Positions 17,847-27,728 of a DNA stretch of 64,000 nt are shown here, piece by piece. Numbering within the stretch: the first letter of the stretch is position 1; each line of letters opens with the position of its first letter. The notes below the pieces were generated by a model. That model made no database searches, was not told where the DNA came from, and saw nothing but the letters and a program-made list of their open reading frames with translations. The stretch is from Planctomycetota bacterium. GTDB lineage: Bacteria > Planctomycetota > SZUA-567 > H5-PLA8. The translations under genes and the position numbers were made by a program. The stretch spans positions 930,001-994,000 of the forward strand of contig JAOSKN010000001.1 of assembly GCA_027493525.1 (NCBI GenBank), written 5' to 3'.

Positions 17847-17932
17847 GCTGAGGCTTGAGGCTTGAGGCTTGAGGAATAGTCCTGTACCTCGGCCACTCGA
17901 ACCTCGTGCCTCGCAACTCGGAACTCGGAACT
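17847..17932. repeat. GCTTGAG and CTCGGAA heptad tracts
   Basis: Bases 17847-17874 are nearly four exact GCTTGAG units; 17897-17932 are CTCGGAA-type units that reach the stop codon of the transporter gene. Confidence 0.7.
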
Positions 17933-17936
17933 GCCG

Positions 17937-19706
17937 TTAAAGCGGCCAGACGAGCGGGATCAGGAGCACGGCGACGAGGCCGACGAGAATATCCAGCGGC
18001 GCGCCGAAGCGCAGGTAGTCGCTGAAGCGGTAACCGCCGGGGCCGCAGACCATCAGGTTGGTCTGGTAGCCGATGGGCGTGGCGAACTCGTTGCTTGCGG
18101 CGAGCATCACCGCGATGGCGAAGGGCAGCACGCTCACCCCGAGGTTCAGGGCGGTGGCCTGGGCGATGGGGAAGAGCAGTACCGCGGCGGCATTGTTGCT
18201 CATGAACGCGGTGAACACGACGGTCACGAAGTAGATCGCGACCAGCGCGGCGTAGGGATGGGAGCCCGCGAGGCCGAGCAGCGACTCGGCGGCTGCCTGC
18301 GCCACGCCGGTCTTCTGCAGCGCCGCGCCGAGGCCGAAAGCGGCGGCGATGACGATGAGGACCTCCAGGTCGAGGCTGCGCCGCGCGACGGAAGCGTTGA
18401 GGCAGCCGGAGGCGACCATCGCCAGAGCGGCCAGCAGGCCCGCCGCGAGCATGCTCAACCAACCCAGCGCGGCGGCGAGGACGAGGGCGGCGAGGAGCAC
18501 GACGGCGACCCACGCGCGATCGTGGCGCGGCGCGGCGGAGCCTTCGAGCGCCCCGACGAGGTAGAAGTCGCGGCTGTTGCGGTGGTGCTCGACGAAGGAC
18601 GGTTGGGTCTCGAGGAGCAGCGTGTCGCCTGGGCGCAGGCGGATGTCGCCGATCTTCTGCCGCAGGCGCTCGCCGTTGCGCCCGACGGCGATCACCGCGG
18701 CCTGGTAGGCGCTGCGGAAACGCCCCTCCCGGATCGTCTGCCCCACCAGCGGGCAGGTGTTGGAGACGACGGCCTCGACCAGGCGGCGCTGCGCGCGGTT
18801 GCCGTCGAGCTTGAAGACCTGCTCGGTGGCCGGCGCCAGGCCGCGGATTTTCTGCAAGTCCACGACGGACTCGACGACGCCGACGAAGACCAGCCGGTCG
18901 CCGGCGCGGAGCCGCTCGCGCCCCGAGACGGCGGCCAGGATCTCGCCGTCGCGGTCGATCTCCATCAGGTACATGTTGGGCAGGTGGCGCAATCCGGCCG
19001 CTTCGATGGTCTTCCCGATCAGCGGGCTTTCGGCTTCGACGAGCATCTCGACGGTGTACTCGCGGGGGTCGTCGCGGTCGCTGATCGGCGGCTTGCGGTC
19101 GGGCAGCAGCCAGCGGCTGGCGACGAGGATGTAGGCGAGCCCCGCCAGCGCGCAGGGCAGGCCGACCCAGGCAATGGAAAACAGCGAGAGTTCCCCGCCC
19201 AGCCCCTGGGCCTTCAGCAGGCCGTGGACGACGAGGTTGGTGCTCGTCCCGATCAGCGTGCAGCAGCCGCCCAGGATCGCGGCGTAACTGAGCGGGATCA
19301 TCAGCTTGCTCACCGAGAGCCGGTGCTTCTTGGCCCACTCGTCCACGACGGGCATCATCATCGCCACCAGCGGCGTATTGTTCATGAACGCGCTCATCAA
19401 GGTGACGGGAAGCATCAGGCGCAGTTGCGCGCCGGCGACCGACTTGGGCCGGCCCAGGAGCCGCTGCGCGGCCCAGCCCATGCCGCCGGTCTCGCGCAGC
19501 CCCGCGGCGACGACGAAGAGCACGCCGACGGTGAGCATGCCCTCGTTGCTGAAGCCCGCGAGCGCCTCGCCCGGCGTGAGCACCCCCGTCGCCAGCAGCA
19601 GCGCCAGCCCGGCGAGCATCAACAGGTCCGTGCCGACGCGCGTGAACGCCATGCCGGCGAAGATCGCCAGCACCGTCGCGAGGGTAAGCCAGGCGTGGGG
19701 GCTCAT
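17937..19706 (-). CDS. SLC13/DASS-type permease with two TrkA-C domains
   Basis: The 589-residue protein has two membrane halves of five or six helices each, separated by a cytosolic region (residues about 215-385) with two TrkA-C-like repeats, each ending in a (L)RAGDRLVFVG or LRPGDTLLLET motif. Each membrane half carries the family signature for the substrate and Na+ site: FMNNTPLVAMMMPV with IGTSTNLVVHG, and FMSNNAAAVLLFPIA with TPIGYQTNLMV. Members of this architecture move divalent anions such as sulfate or dicarboxylates, driven by Na+. Sulfate is attractive here because cysK lies immediately upstream on the same strand, but that is inference. Confidence 0.82.
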   Translation of the reverse strand: MSPHAWLTLATVLAIFAGMAFTRVGTDLLMLAGLALLLATGVLTPGEALAGFSNEGMLTVGVLFVVAAGLRETGGMGWAAQRLLGRPKSVAGAQLRLMLPVTLMSAFMNNTPLVAMMMPVVDEWAKKHRLSVSKLMIPLSYAAILGGCCTLIGTSTNLVVHGLLKAQGLGGELSLFSIAWVGLPCALAGLAYILVASRWLLPDRKPPISDRDDPREYTVEMLVEAESPLIGKTIEAAGLRHLPNMYLMEIDRDGEILAAVSGRERLRAGDRLVFVGVVESVVDLQKIRGLAPATEQVFKLDGNRAQRRLVEAVVSNTCPLVGQTIREGRFRSAYQAAVIAVGRNGERLRQKIGDIRLRPGDTLLLETQPSFVEHHRNSRDFYLVGALEGSAAPRHDRAWVAVVLLAALVLAAALGWLSMLAAGLLAALAMVASGCLNASVARRSLDLEVLIVIAAAFGLGAALQKTGVAQAAAESLLGLAGSHPYAALVAIYFVTVVFTAFMSNNAAAVLLFPIAQATALNLGVSVLPFAIAVMLAASNEFATPIGYQTNLMVCGPGGYRFSDYLRFGAPLDILVGLVAVLLIPLVWPL

Positions 19707-19912
19707 CGGTTCGGATCGTTCCGCGGCATGCGGGCTCCGGGCCGCGGCGCGCCGCGGCGGGTCAACTGGGGTCCAGGAGGAACGAGGCGGTTACCTGCTA
19801 CACAGCCAGCGCCCGCGGTGGGCGGCATGCGCCGGGTGCGCCGCGGCCCGGCGCGGCGCGGAAGCGCCGAGCCGGACGGCCGCGGGGAGGCCTTGGCGCG
19901 GGGCGTTCATGC

Positions 19913-20881
19913 TCAGACCGGGATGTCCTGGAACAGGACCGAAGAGTGGTAGCGGTCGCCGGCGTCGGGAAGCACGGTCACGATCAGCTTGCCCTTGCTC
20001 TGCGGCTGCTGCGCGACTTTGATCGCCGCGGCCAAGGCCGCGCCGCAGGAGATCCCGCAGGTGATGCCTTCCTCCTTGTGGAGGCGCCGCGCCATCTCGA
20101 TGGATTCGTCGTTGGTGACGGTGACGATCTCGTCGACGAGGTTCATGTCCAGAACGTCGGGCTTGAAGCCCGCGCCGATGCCCTGGATCTTGTGCGGGCC
20201 GGGCTTGGGCTGCTCGCCGGCCTTGATCTGGGTCAGGATCGGGGAATGGATGGGCTCCACGGCGATCGAGCGAATCGCGCGGCCCTTCTCGCCCTTGATG
20301 TAGCGCGTCACGCCGGTGATGGTCCCGCCCGTGCCGACGCCGGCGATGAAGACGTCCACCTTGCCGTCGGTGTCTTCCCAGATCTCCGGGCCCGTGGTCT
20401 TGAAGTGGATCTCGGGGTTGGACGGGTTCTTGAACTGCTGCGGCATCCAGTACTTCTTCGGGTCGCTGTTGACGATCTCTTCGGCCTTGCCGATCGCCCC
20501 GGGCATGCCCTTGCTGCCCTCGGTGAGGATCAACTCGGCGCCGAAGGCGCGAAGCATGCGGCGGCGCTCCAGCGACATCGTCTCGGGCATGGTCAGGATC
20601 AACGGGTAACCGCGCGCGGCGCAGACGTAGGCCAGCGCGATGCCGGTATTGCCGCTGGTGGGCTCGACGACCGTAACGCTGCTGTCGCCGGGCTTCAGCA
20701 CGCCGCGCTTCTCGGCGTCCCAGATCATCGCCGCGCCGATGCGGCACTTGACCGAGTACGCGGGATTGCGCCCCTCGATCTTCGCCACCACGGTGGCCTC
20801 GAGCCCCTTCGCGATCCGGTTGATCCGGACCAGCGGCGTGCGCCCGATGCTGAGGCTGTTGTCTTCGTAGATCCGGCCCAT
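19913..20881 (-). CDS. cysK: Cysteine synthase (O-acetylserine sulfhydrylase A)
   Basis: The 322-residue PLP enzyme makes cysteine from O-acetylserine and sulfide. The Schiff-base lysine is Lys45 in [11 protein letters not shown], the CysK-type (rather than CysM or CBS-type) version of this motif. The phosphate-binding SGNTG and the GTGGTITG loop are present. Length matches E. coli CysK. It follows an Rrf2-family regulator by 40 bases on the same strand, and a promoter with an operator lies before that regulator, so the pair is almost certainly one autoregulated operon. The SLC13 gene follows after about 200 bases. Confidence 0.95.
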   Translation of the reverse strand: MGRIYEDNSLSIGRTPLVRINRIAKGLEATVVAKIEGRNPAYSVKCRIGAAMIWDAEKRGVLKPGDSSVTVVEPTSGNTGIALAYVCAARGYPLILTMPETMSLERRRMLRAFGAELILTEGSKGMPGAIGKAEEIVNSDPKKYWMPQQFKNPSNPEIHFKTTGPEIWEDTDGKVDVFIAGVGTGGTITGVTRYIKGEKGRAIRSIAVEPIHSPILTQIKAGEQPKPGPHKIQGIGAGFKPDVLDMNLVDEIVTVTNDESIEMARRLHKEEGITCGISCGAALAAAIKVAQQPQSKGKLIVTVLPDAGDRYHSSVLFQDIPV

Positions 20882-20921
20882 ATGCCACCTCCTGGGGAAT
20901 TGCGGTGGATGCGCACGCGGC

Positions 20922-21365
20922 TCAGATGCTGTAATCCAGCGCCGCGCCCTGCTCTTCGACGGTATCGCAAAGGTCTTGCAACGTCAGGTTATCCACCACC
21001 CCTGAGATTCCCACTGCCAATTTGCGCCAGACCAGCCGCAAGCATTGGAGCGTCAGGTTGGCCGAGCCCGACCGAGCCGCGGATACTTCCAGCCGCGGAA
21101 CCAGCGGCCCGTCCATCGCGCGCAGCACCTCGCCCACCGTGATTTTTCCACCCGCCCGCGCCAGATTGTAGCCGCCCACCGCCCCGCGCCGGCTCTTCAC
21201 CAGGCCCTGCTTGCGCAGGTCGCTCAGGATCTGCTCCAGGAACTTCTCAGGAAGCTCCTCGTCTTTGGCAATCTGCGTGGCCGGCCGCGCGCCGCCTCCA
21301 GCGCTCTCCCGCGCCAGATGGATCATCGCCCGCAGGGCGTATTCGGCTTTCTGGCTGAGCTTCAT
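20922..21365 (-). CDS. Rrf2-family transcriptional regulator (CymR-like)
   Basis: The 147-residue protein opens with [18 protein letters not shown] and a winged helix-turn-helix ending [14 protein letters not shown], both diagnostic of Rrf2 proteins. The IscR-type three-cysteine Fe-S cluster motif is absent; only two isolated Cys remain in the C-terminal part (LQCLRLV and LQDLCDT), so cluster binding is not supported. Linkage to cysK recalls CymR, which in Bacillus represses cysteine-biosynthesis genes and uses CysK as a partner. A role in cysteine or sulfur control is inferred from that. Confidence 0.9.
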   Translation of the reverse strand: MKLSQKAEYALRAMIHLARESAGGGARPATQIAKDEELPEKFLEQILSDLRKQGLVKSRRGAVGGYNLARAGGKITVGEVLRAMDGPLVPRLEVSAARSGSANLTLQCLRLVWRKLAVGISGVVDNLTLQDLCDTVEEQGAALDYSI

Positions 21366-21377
21366 CCAAATCCCTAC

Positions 21378-21419
21378 TTATCCCATAGGAATAATGCAAT
21401 ATACCCCCGGGCTTGTCAA
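21378..21419 (-). promoter_or_regulatory. Promoter and palindromic operator of rrf2-cysK
   Basis: On the minus strand TTGACA (21419-21414) and CATTAT (21396-21391) are 17 bases apart, a good sigma-70 promoter. The imperfect palindrome TTATTCCTATGGGATAA (21394-21378; arms match 6 of 7) overlaps the -10 region and the expected transcription start. That is the normal position for Rrf2-type autorepression. Confidence 0.65.
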
Positions 21420-21537
21420 GACCCAAGTGGTCCGATTCCAATAACCTGTTTCTTTGAAAGCCTTTCCGTTCAACTCCCCCGCGCATCACGACGATGCCTG
21501 AAACGGAGCCCTACCTTAGATAGGAGAGCGCGAGGCC

Positions 21538-22962
21538 TTGCTCGACCTGACCTTGGAACAGCTCGCAAAGATCGTCTGCGGAAACCTCGCGCGCGGAGCA
21601 GCCGACGCGCGCGTGGCCGGCTTCTTCAGCGACACGCGGCAGCCGGCGCGCGGGGCGCTTTTCGTGGCGTTGAAGGGCGAGCGCTTCGACGGGCATGCGT
21701 TCCTGGGCGAGGCGGCGCAGGCCGGCGCGGCGGCGGCGCTGCTCCAGGACGCGGCGAAACTGAACGCGTTGGATGGCACGAGCTGCGGCGCGATCGTGGT
21801 GTCCGACGTGCGCGCGGCCTTCTTGCGGCTGGCGGCGTGGGCGCGGTTGACGCATCCGGCGCGCGACTGGTTCGCGGTGACGGGATCCGCCGGCAAAACA
21901 ACGGTGAAGGATCTGCTCGCGCACCTGCTGGCGGCGACGGGTAAGCGCGTGCACCGGGCGGCCAAGAGCTTCAACAACGACGTGGGCGTGCCCTCGACGA
22001 TCCTCTCCGCGCCGCGCGAGGCCGAGGCGGTGGTGCTGGAGCTGGGCACGAACCATCCGGGCGAGATCGTGCGCCTGGCCGGCGTCGCGCGTCCGCGCGT
22101 GGCGGCGATCACCAACGCGGGCCCCTCGCACCTGGAGGCCTTCGGGAGCGTGGGCCACGTCGCGCGGGAGAAGGCCGAGATCCTGAGCTTCCTGACGCGG
22201 GACGACGTCGCGGTGCTGAACGCCGACGACCCGCACCTGCCGCTCTGGCGCGCTCGGGTGAGCGGTCGCGCGGTGACCTTCGGCATCGAACGAGAGGCCG
22301 ACGTGCGGGGGCTGGAACTCGAGCCCGACGGCCTGCGCGGCACGCGCTTTACGCTCGCGCTCGAGCGTCGGCGCTTCCCGGTGCGGCTCGCTGCGCCGGG
22401 CTTCCACAACGTGATGAACGCGCTGGCCGCGGCCGCGGCCGCGCACGCAGCCGGCGCGGAACCCGTGGCGCTCGCCGAGGCCCTGGCAACCTTCCGCGGC
22501 GCCGACCGCAGGTTGCAGATGCACGAACTGGGCGGCGTGACGCTCGTGGACGACGCCTACAACGCGAGCCCTTTGAGCTTCCACGCGGCGCTGGAGACGC
22601 TGCGCCCGCTGGCGTCCGCGCGGCGGTTCTTCGTCGTGGCCGGAGACATGCTCGAACTGGGCGAAGCGGCCGAGCGGTTCCACGCGGCGCTGGGCGGGAT
22701 GTTGGCGGGGTTGCGCCCGGAGGCGCTCCTGACCGTCGGGGAACTGGCCGCGCGGACGGGCCAGGCGGCCGTCGAGGCCGGGTTGCCGGGCGCGCGCGCG
22801 CGAGCCTGCGCGTCTCCGGAGGCCGCCGCCGACGCGCTGCTCGAACGCCTCGCCCCCGGGGACCTGGTCCTGGTCAAAGGCTCCAACGGCATGGGGCTCG
22901 ACCGCTGCGTTAAGCGGCTGCGCGAAGGACTCGCCACGCCGGCGGCCTCCGCGGCCGACTGA
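21538..22962 (+). CDS. murF: UDP-N-acetylmuramoyl-tripeptide-D-alanyl-D-alanine ligase
   Basis: The 474-residue Mur ligase adds D-Ala-D-Ala to the UDP-MurNAc-tripeptide. The ATP loop VTGSAGKTTVK is at 114-124, followed by KSFNNDVGVP, ELGTNHPGEI, and the late DDAYNASPLSF segment; the order is that of MurF rather than MurE or MurC. The start is TTG at 21538 with TAGGAGAG upstream. It is divergent from rrf2-cysK and lies about 6 kb from murG, outside the main dcw cluster, with murE and murD not in the window. The following lipoprotein gene is on the same strand. Confidence 0.94.
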   Translation: MLDLTLEQLAKIVCGNLARGAADARVAGFFSDTRQPARGALFVALKGERFDGHAFLGEAAQAGAAAALLQDAAKLNALDGTSCGAIVVSDVRAAFLRLAAWARLTHPARDWFAVTGSAGKTTVKDLLAHLLAATGKRVHRAAKSFNNDVGVPSTILSAPREAEAVVLELGTNHPGEIVRLAGVARPRVAAITNAGPSHLEAFGSVGHVAREKAEILSFLTRDDVAVLNADDPHLPLWRARVSGRAVTFGIEREADVRGLELEPDGLRGTRFTLALERRRFPVRLAAPGFHNVMNALAAAAAAHAAGAEPVALAEALATFRGADRRLQMHELGGVTLVDDAYNASPLSFHAALETLRPLASARRFFVVAGDMLELGEAAERFHAALGGMLAGLRPEALLTVGELAARTGQAAVEAGLPGARARACASPEAAADALLERLAPGDLVLVKGSNGMGLDRCVKRLREGLATPAASAAD

Positions 22963-23024
22963 CCACCCGCCGAATTCGGCCTTAGCGGGTTCACGTCCTA
23001 GCCGATCCGCGTATACTGCGCGTC

Positions 23025-24116
23025 ATGGGACGCATGAACGCCTGGGCGCTGGCCGCGGGCTTGGCGCTGCTGCCGGCCTGCGGGGATGGCGCGAAACCCT
23101 CCGACGCGCGGAACCCCTCCCCCGGTCCGTCCGAAGCGGTCGCCAAGCCCTCCGGCGCGAAGGAGCAAGCGCCGGTAGAGACCGCCGTGCTCGATCAGGC
23201 CCTGGAAAGAAAGCTCTGCGAGGTCGAGTGGATCAAATCGATCAACTTCTCGACGCCGCATATTGGCTTCCTGCTGAAGCCGCTGGTCAAGACGAAGCCG
23301 CGAATCACCGTCCCGCCCGGACTGAAACTTACGGCCAAAGGGGACCCGGGCCCCGGCGTGACCGAGTCCACGTACGTTACGGTGCTCCCGCGCACCGAGG
23401 CGCTTTTCCCCTCCGCCAACCAGAACATCGGCGCGTGGTGTTGCCGCCTCACTCCGCAAACACGCACGCCCAAGGAATTCCAGTACGAACCGCTGCCCGC
23501 GGACGATCCCCTGAGGAAGCTCATCGACGCGGGCAACGCGATGACGCCGACGGCGGAGTGGAACGAACTGCAGGTCGCCATCTACGCGCACACGTCCGAC
23601 GTGGACCTCAAGTTCGTCAAGAAGTCGACCTACTCGGTCCATTCCCGGGAAGGCGTGGTGGTGGTGATGGGGCGCAGCCGCGAGTTGGCGCCGGACGTGG
23701 GAACGCTGGACCGCGCCGCCGGGATCCTGAAGTCGGCGGGGCTGTTCCGGCCGGAGTTGAAACTCTTCGCGGAAGCCGAGGCCGATATGCGGCAGGCGCT
23801 GTCCGACCTCGAGAGTCCCAAGAAGAAACTGCAGGCGCTTTACACGCTGGGCTTCTACCGCACGCGCCCCGAAGCCCTGGAGGCGCTCCTGGACGGGCTG
23901 AAGGCCCATGCCGACCCGAAGGACGTTCATTATCGCAAGGCGGCGCTGCGCTACCTCTGGCCGCTGCAGGTGCGCGAGACCGATGGAAAGGCGATTCTGG
24001 ACGCGCGCATCGCGAAGGCGCTCGAAGACGCTCTCGCGGTGGAGGAGGACAAGAGCCAGAAGTCGGAATTGCAGCGCTGGGTGGATTGGGCGAAGCAGAA
24101 GACCAAAGCGAAATAA
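23025..24116 (+). CDS. Putative lipoprotein, unknown function
   Basis: The 363-residue protein has a lipoprotein signal (WALAAGLALLPACGDG) with the acylated Cys at residue 19, followed by a Pro/Ser-rich linker to about residue 50. The rest has two parts: a beta-rich segment up to about residue 225 (WIKSINFSTPHIGFLL, YVTVLPRTEALFPS, EGVVVVMGRSREL), and a helical C-terminus (ALSDLESPKKKLQALYTLGFYRTRPEALEALL) that looks like two or three HEAT-like helical pairs. I do not recognise a named family. It lies 62 bases after murF on the same strand, so co-transcription is possible. Confidence 0.6.
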   Translation: MGRMNAWALAAGLALLPACGDGAKPSDARNPSPGPSEAVAKPSGAKEQAPVETAVLDQALERKLCEVEWIKSINFSTPHIGFLLKPLVKTKPRITVPPGLKLTAKGDPGPGVTESTYVTVLPRTEALFPSANQNIGAWCCRLTPQTRTPKEFQYEPLPADDPLRKLIDAGNAMTPTAEWNELQVAIYAHTSDVDLKFVKKSTYSVHSREGVVVVMGRSRELAPDVGTLDRAAGILKSAGLFRPELKLFAEAEADMRQALSDLESPKKKLQALYTLGFYRTRPEALEALLDGLKAHADPKDVHYRKAALRYLWPLQVRETDGKAILDARIAKALEDALAVEEDKSQKSELQRWVDWAKQKTKAK

Positions 24117-24140
24117 GGACGCTTGAGCCGCGGCGCGGGC

Positions 24141-27100
24141 CTACTTGACGAGCCCGTCGAGCCGTTCGGCCATCGACTCGCAGCTCGTGGCGGCCATCGT
24201 GGCGCCTTCGCCGAACTTGCGGAGCTGGCGCGCGGTCTCGCGGAAGGACTTGGTGATCGTAGGCACCACCTCCTCGCGCATCCGCTTGTACTCGGCATCG
24301 ATGGTCTCCATGTCCCGGGAGACGAAGCTGCGGCGCACGAGGGTGCTGTTCTGGTCCATCGCCTCGCGCGTCTGTTCGGCGGTCTTGTTCATGCCGGCCA
24401 CGACCTGGGCCGTATCGCTGGCCAGGACGGTGGCGAAGACCGCGGGCAGGTCCCCGTAGGCGCGCGTAACCTCCGCGTGCAGGTACGTGGCCCGGATCAG
24501 GCGCTCCAGCTCCAGCTTCTTCGTCGACAGAAACAGGTCGTTCTGGTTGTCGCGCCACTGGGTGAGGATGTAGTTGTAGGCTTGGTTCTCGCGCCCGGCG
24601 AGGACTTCCTTGTTCAGGTACTCGTCGACTTCCTTGCGGAACTTCTGCAGGAGCTGCTCCTGCATTTTCTGCGCGGCCTGCAAGTGCTCGGTGCGGCGCG
24701 GGCCATCCAGCCCGGCCAACTCGTGGTACAGCCCTTGCGCGCCCTTCCAGTCCTGCCCGCGGAGCGCGGCGGCGAGGCTCTCGTTGAGCTTCGCGATCCG
24801 CTCCACCATGCGCTGCGCTTGGGCGACGGGTTCGGCGAGTTCCGGGCGGTTGCTGGCGGCTTGCGCGGCGCGGTATTGCCGCAGCGCTTCGTCCCAGTCC
24901 TTGGCCGCCTCGGCCTTCTTCGCCCGGTTCAAGGCTTCCTGGTAGCGCTTTTCGGCAAGCTGGCGGTTCTGGTTCTGCGCGATGAGCCCCGCGACGCGCG
25001 CCTGCTCGTCCTTGAGCTTCCGCAGGCGCGCGGCGTCCAGCGCCTCGCCCGCGGGCTTGCCCGAGCCGCGTTCGAGAGCTTCCTTCAGCCTCGCGTCGGC
25101 CTGTTCGAGATCGCCCGCGCGCTCGCGCTCGCGCGCCTGCCCTTCGAGCGCCGCGACGTCCCGCGCCGTCTCGCAGCGCGCGGCCAGCCGCGCGGCGTCC
25201 GCGCGCAGGTTGGGCGCGAGGTCCGGAAGGCGGTGGTCCCCGGCCGTCTCGGCGGCGGCTTCGTACGCTTTGCGCGCCTCCTCCCAGGCCCCCTCGCGCG
25301 CCTGGGCGGCGCCAGCGTCGAGGAGGCGGCGGTAATTCTTGAGGGCCGCGGCGCGCGCGAGGCCCTCGTCGGCCGCCGCCACGCCCTTGAGGGCTTCGAG
25401 GCGGTCCTCCTTGCCCGCGGTGAAGGACAGCGCGGCCTGCCACGCTTGCCGCGCGGCCTCGTAGCGCGGCGTCAGCAGCGCGGGGTCGTCGAGCGCGGTC
25501 TGCTCCGCGGCGGCCAGCTCGATCCGCGCCTTGGCGGAGGAGCGCCGCCAGTCGGCCTGCCGGCGCAGGTCCCGCTCGAACGAATCGAGCGCCTCGGCGA
25601 CGGGCAGTTCCGAGATGCGCGCGGCCAGGTTTTCGCTTTCGGCCTCCTGCAGCAGCCGGCGCTGCTCGGCGAGCACGGCGAGCTGCTCCTCGTGGTCGCC
25701 GGCCTCGGCGCCGCGATGCTGCCGCGATTCGAGCATGCGCGCGCGCGCGCGGAAAGTCAGGACGCGGGCGTCGGCGGTGCGCGCGACCTGCGCGGCCTCC
25801 TCGAGCGCCTGCAAGGCCTCGCGGTCCTGGCCCTGCTCGAAGGCCCCGCGGCCCTGCTGGAGGAGTTGCTCGTAGCGCGCAAGGCGCTCGGCGGCCTGCT
25901 GGCCCCAGGGGGATTCGGCGTGCCGCGCGCTGAGCCGCCGCCACGCCTCGAGCGCGCCGTCGCCGCGCCCGGCCTGGGCCTCGCGCTGCCCTTCCTCCCA
26001 CCACGTCCGCGCCTCCAGGCGCAGCGCCTCGAGCGCGCGCGCCTCCGCCATCTGCTGCTGCCACCAGTAGAACCCGCCGGCGCCCAGCCCCGCGATCGGC
26101 AGCAGGAACAGCAAGGCGACGGCGAGCCCGCCGGAACGCGCGGGCGGGGCGGCCGAGAGCGTCGAAGGCGCGGCGAGCGGCGCGGTCGCCGGCCAGCTCG
26201 ACGGCGGCACGGGCGTGGCGGCGGGCGCCGAAGGCGAAGCAGGCACGGTTTGGGACGCCGGAGGCGCGTGCGGCGTGGGAGCCTGCACCGTCGGCGGAAG
26301 CGATACGTGGCTGAGCGCCAAAGAGGACGCGGGGTCGCTCAGCGCCATGCGGCAGGCGATCAGCGCGGCCTGCAAGGCGGCGGCGTCGGCGAAGCGCTGC
26401 GAGGGATCCTTGGCCAGGCAGCGCTCCAGCAGCGCGCAGGTCTGCGGTGAGACGTCGGGGCGCGACCGGGCCAGCGGCTCGTGAGGCTGCTGCATGGTGT
26501 GGAGGATCGCCTGCATCGCGTTGCTGCCGCGGAAAGGCGCCTGCCCGGCCAGGAGCGCGTAGAGCGAAGCGCCCATGCTGAAGATGTCCGCGGGCTTGCC
26601 GGCCTTGTGCGCGTCCAGGCCCTGTTCGGGCGCCATGAACCCCGGCGTGCCCAGCGCGGCCTGCGTCCCGGTCAGCGACTGCCCGACGCCCTCGGCGCGC
26701 GCAAGCCCCAGGTCGCTCAGCTTGGCCGCGGGGAAATCCAGCGTCCGCCCGTCGTCGGCGTACGGCACGAGAATGTTCTCGGGCTTGATGTCGCGGTGCA
26801 CGATGCCCTTGCGGTGCGCGACGGCCAGTCCTTCGGTCGCGGCGATGCAGAGGTCCAGCGCGTCGGCCTCGGGGGCCGCCCGGTTCTCTTTCTTCACCTG
26901 CCGCGCCCAGCCGCCGGCGGTCAGCCCGTGGACATACTCCATGACGAGATAGAAGAGCTTGGCTTCTTCGTTCACGTCGAGGACCGCGACCAGATGCGGC
27001 GACTGGACCTGCGCGGCGAGTTGGGCCTCGCGCAGGAAGCGTTGCACGAGGTCGGGCTGTTCGGCCAGCAAGGGGTAGAGGAGCACCTTGACGGCGACCT

Positions 27101-27365
27101 CGCGGTGCAGGCGCGGATGGATGCCCCAGAAGACCGCGCCCATCCCGCCGCGCCCCAGCCGCGCCAGCAGCGGGATGCCGGCGAGGCTTGGGACCTGGAT
27201 GCCTTCGAAGTTGGTGCGAGGCGCGTCGCGCAGGAAAGGCTCGTCGCTCAGATCGCGGGGAACGTGCGAACGCTTCGACGCGCCGGCCGGGCCGAAGCCC
27301 GTACTACCGCCCGTCGAGCCGGGCGCGGCGCCCGAAGGCGAAGGGGAGGGCGGAGAAATGGCCAT
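24141..27365 (-). CDS. Transmembrane Ser/Thr protein kinase with very long extracytoplasmic coiled-coil region
   Basis: The 1074-residue protein has a cytosolic Hanks-type kinase domain (residues about 64-340): GRGGMGAVFW (71-80), Lys93 in EVAVKVLL, HRDIKPEN with catalytic Asp192, DLG (218-220) in place of DFG, and a GTPGFMAPEQ activation-segment end. A Pro/Ala-rich linker leads to one membrane helix (about 413-433). About 640 residues follow, with repeated Ala/Glu/Gln/Arg-rich helices (ARAREGAWEEARKAYEAAAE and similar), which suggest coiled coils or degenerate TPRs. DLG is frequent in planctomycete kinases. It should phosphorylate cytosolic targets in response to something bound outside; no target is evident. 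It follows murG on the same strand after a gap. Confidence 0.85.
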   Translation of the reverse strand: MAISPPSPSPSGAAPGSTGGSTGFGPAGASKRSHVPRDLSDEPFLRDAPRTNFEGIQVPSLAGIPLLARLGRGGMGAVFWGIHPRLHREVAVKVLLYPLLAEQPDLVQRFLREAQLAAQVQSPHLVAVLDVNEEAKLFYLVMEYVHGLTAGGWARQVKKENRAAPEADALDLCIAATEGLAVAHRKGIVHRDIKPENILVPYADDGRTLDFPAAKLSDLGLARAEGVGQSLTGTQAALGTPGFMAPEQGLDAHKAGKPADIFSMGASLYALLAGQAPFRGSNAMQAILHTMQQPHEPLARSRPDVSPQTCALLERCLAKDPSQRFADAAALQAALIACRMALSDPASSLALSHVSLPPTVQAPTPHAPPASQTVPASPSAPAATPVPPSSWPATAPLAAPSTLSAAPPARSGGLAVALLFLLPIAGLGAGGFYWWQQQMAEARALEALRLEARTWWEEGQREAQAGRGDGALEAWRRLSARHAESPWGQQAAERLARYEQLLQQGRGAFEQGQDREALQALEEAAQVARTADARVLTFRARARMLESRQHRGAEAGDHEEQLAVLAEQRRLLQEAESENLAARISELPVAEALDSFERDLRRQADWRRSSAKARIELAAAEQTALDDPALLTPRYEAARQAWQAALSFTAGKEDRLEALKGVAAADEGLARAAALKNYRRLLDAGAAQAREGAWEEARKAYEAAAETAGDHRLPDLAPNLRADAARLAARCETARDVAALEGQARERERAGDLEQADARLKEALERGSGKPAGEALDAARLRKLKDEQARVAGLIAQNQNRQLAEKRYQEALNRAKKAEAAKDWDEALRQYRAAQAASNRPELAEPVAQAQRMVERIAKLNESLAAALRGQDWKGAQGLYHELAGLDGPRRTEHLQAAQKMQEQLLQKFRKEVDEYLNKEVLAGRENQAYNYILTQWRDNQNDLFLSTKKLELERLIRATYLHAEVTRAYGDLPAVFATVLASDTAQVVAGMNKTAEQTREAMDQNSTLVRRSFVSRDMETIDAEYKRMREEVVPTITKSFRETARQLRKFGEGATMAATSCESMAERLDGLVK

Positions 27366-27728
27366 GGTTCCGCTCGAGCGCGTTCCCGCCGGTTCGAAAC
27401 AGCCACTTTAGACCAACGCGGCCCAATTACAACGCATTGGCCCACTACCGCGAGAAAAATGAAGGCGCGCGCCACGGTTATGCATGGTTTCCAGGTATTG
27501 CATCTCAGCGGTCTTGCGGTGCGAATTAAAGGAATATGCGCCGGCCATGTTGACCATGAGCGAGAAGCCTATTCGGAGAGCATCTGCAACGGGCGAACGA
27601 CGATGAGCACGGTCAAAAGGGCCCAGCGGATACTTGAAAGCGCATCGAAGGGCCGCTTTGTACCGCGCCGCAGTCGAAGCTCGCGGAGCTGATTCTCGAA
27701 GCGTACTACGGCGGGAACTGAGCCTCTT
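27366..27728. other. Gap upstream of the kinase, no gene seen
   Basis: These 360 bases between murG and the kinase are less GC-rich near 27430-27560 than their neighbours. No open frame has coding character, and I see no hairpin or repeat family member. It presumably holds the kinase promoter. Confidence 0.3.

Noticed and set aside
20922..21365. IscR (Fe-S cluster regulator)
   Set aside because: The three-cysteine cluster motif is missing and no isc/suf genes are adjacent; linkage is to cysK.
23617..26064. 815-residue minus-strand frame overlapping the kinase gene
   Set aside because: It is the Arg/Gly-rich shadow of the kinase coiled-coil region and of the lipoprotein gene; no family features.
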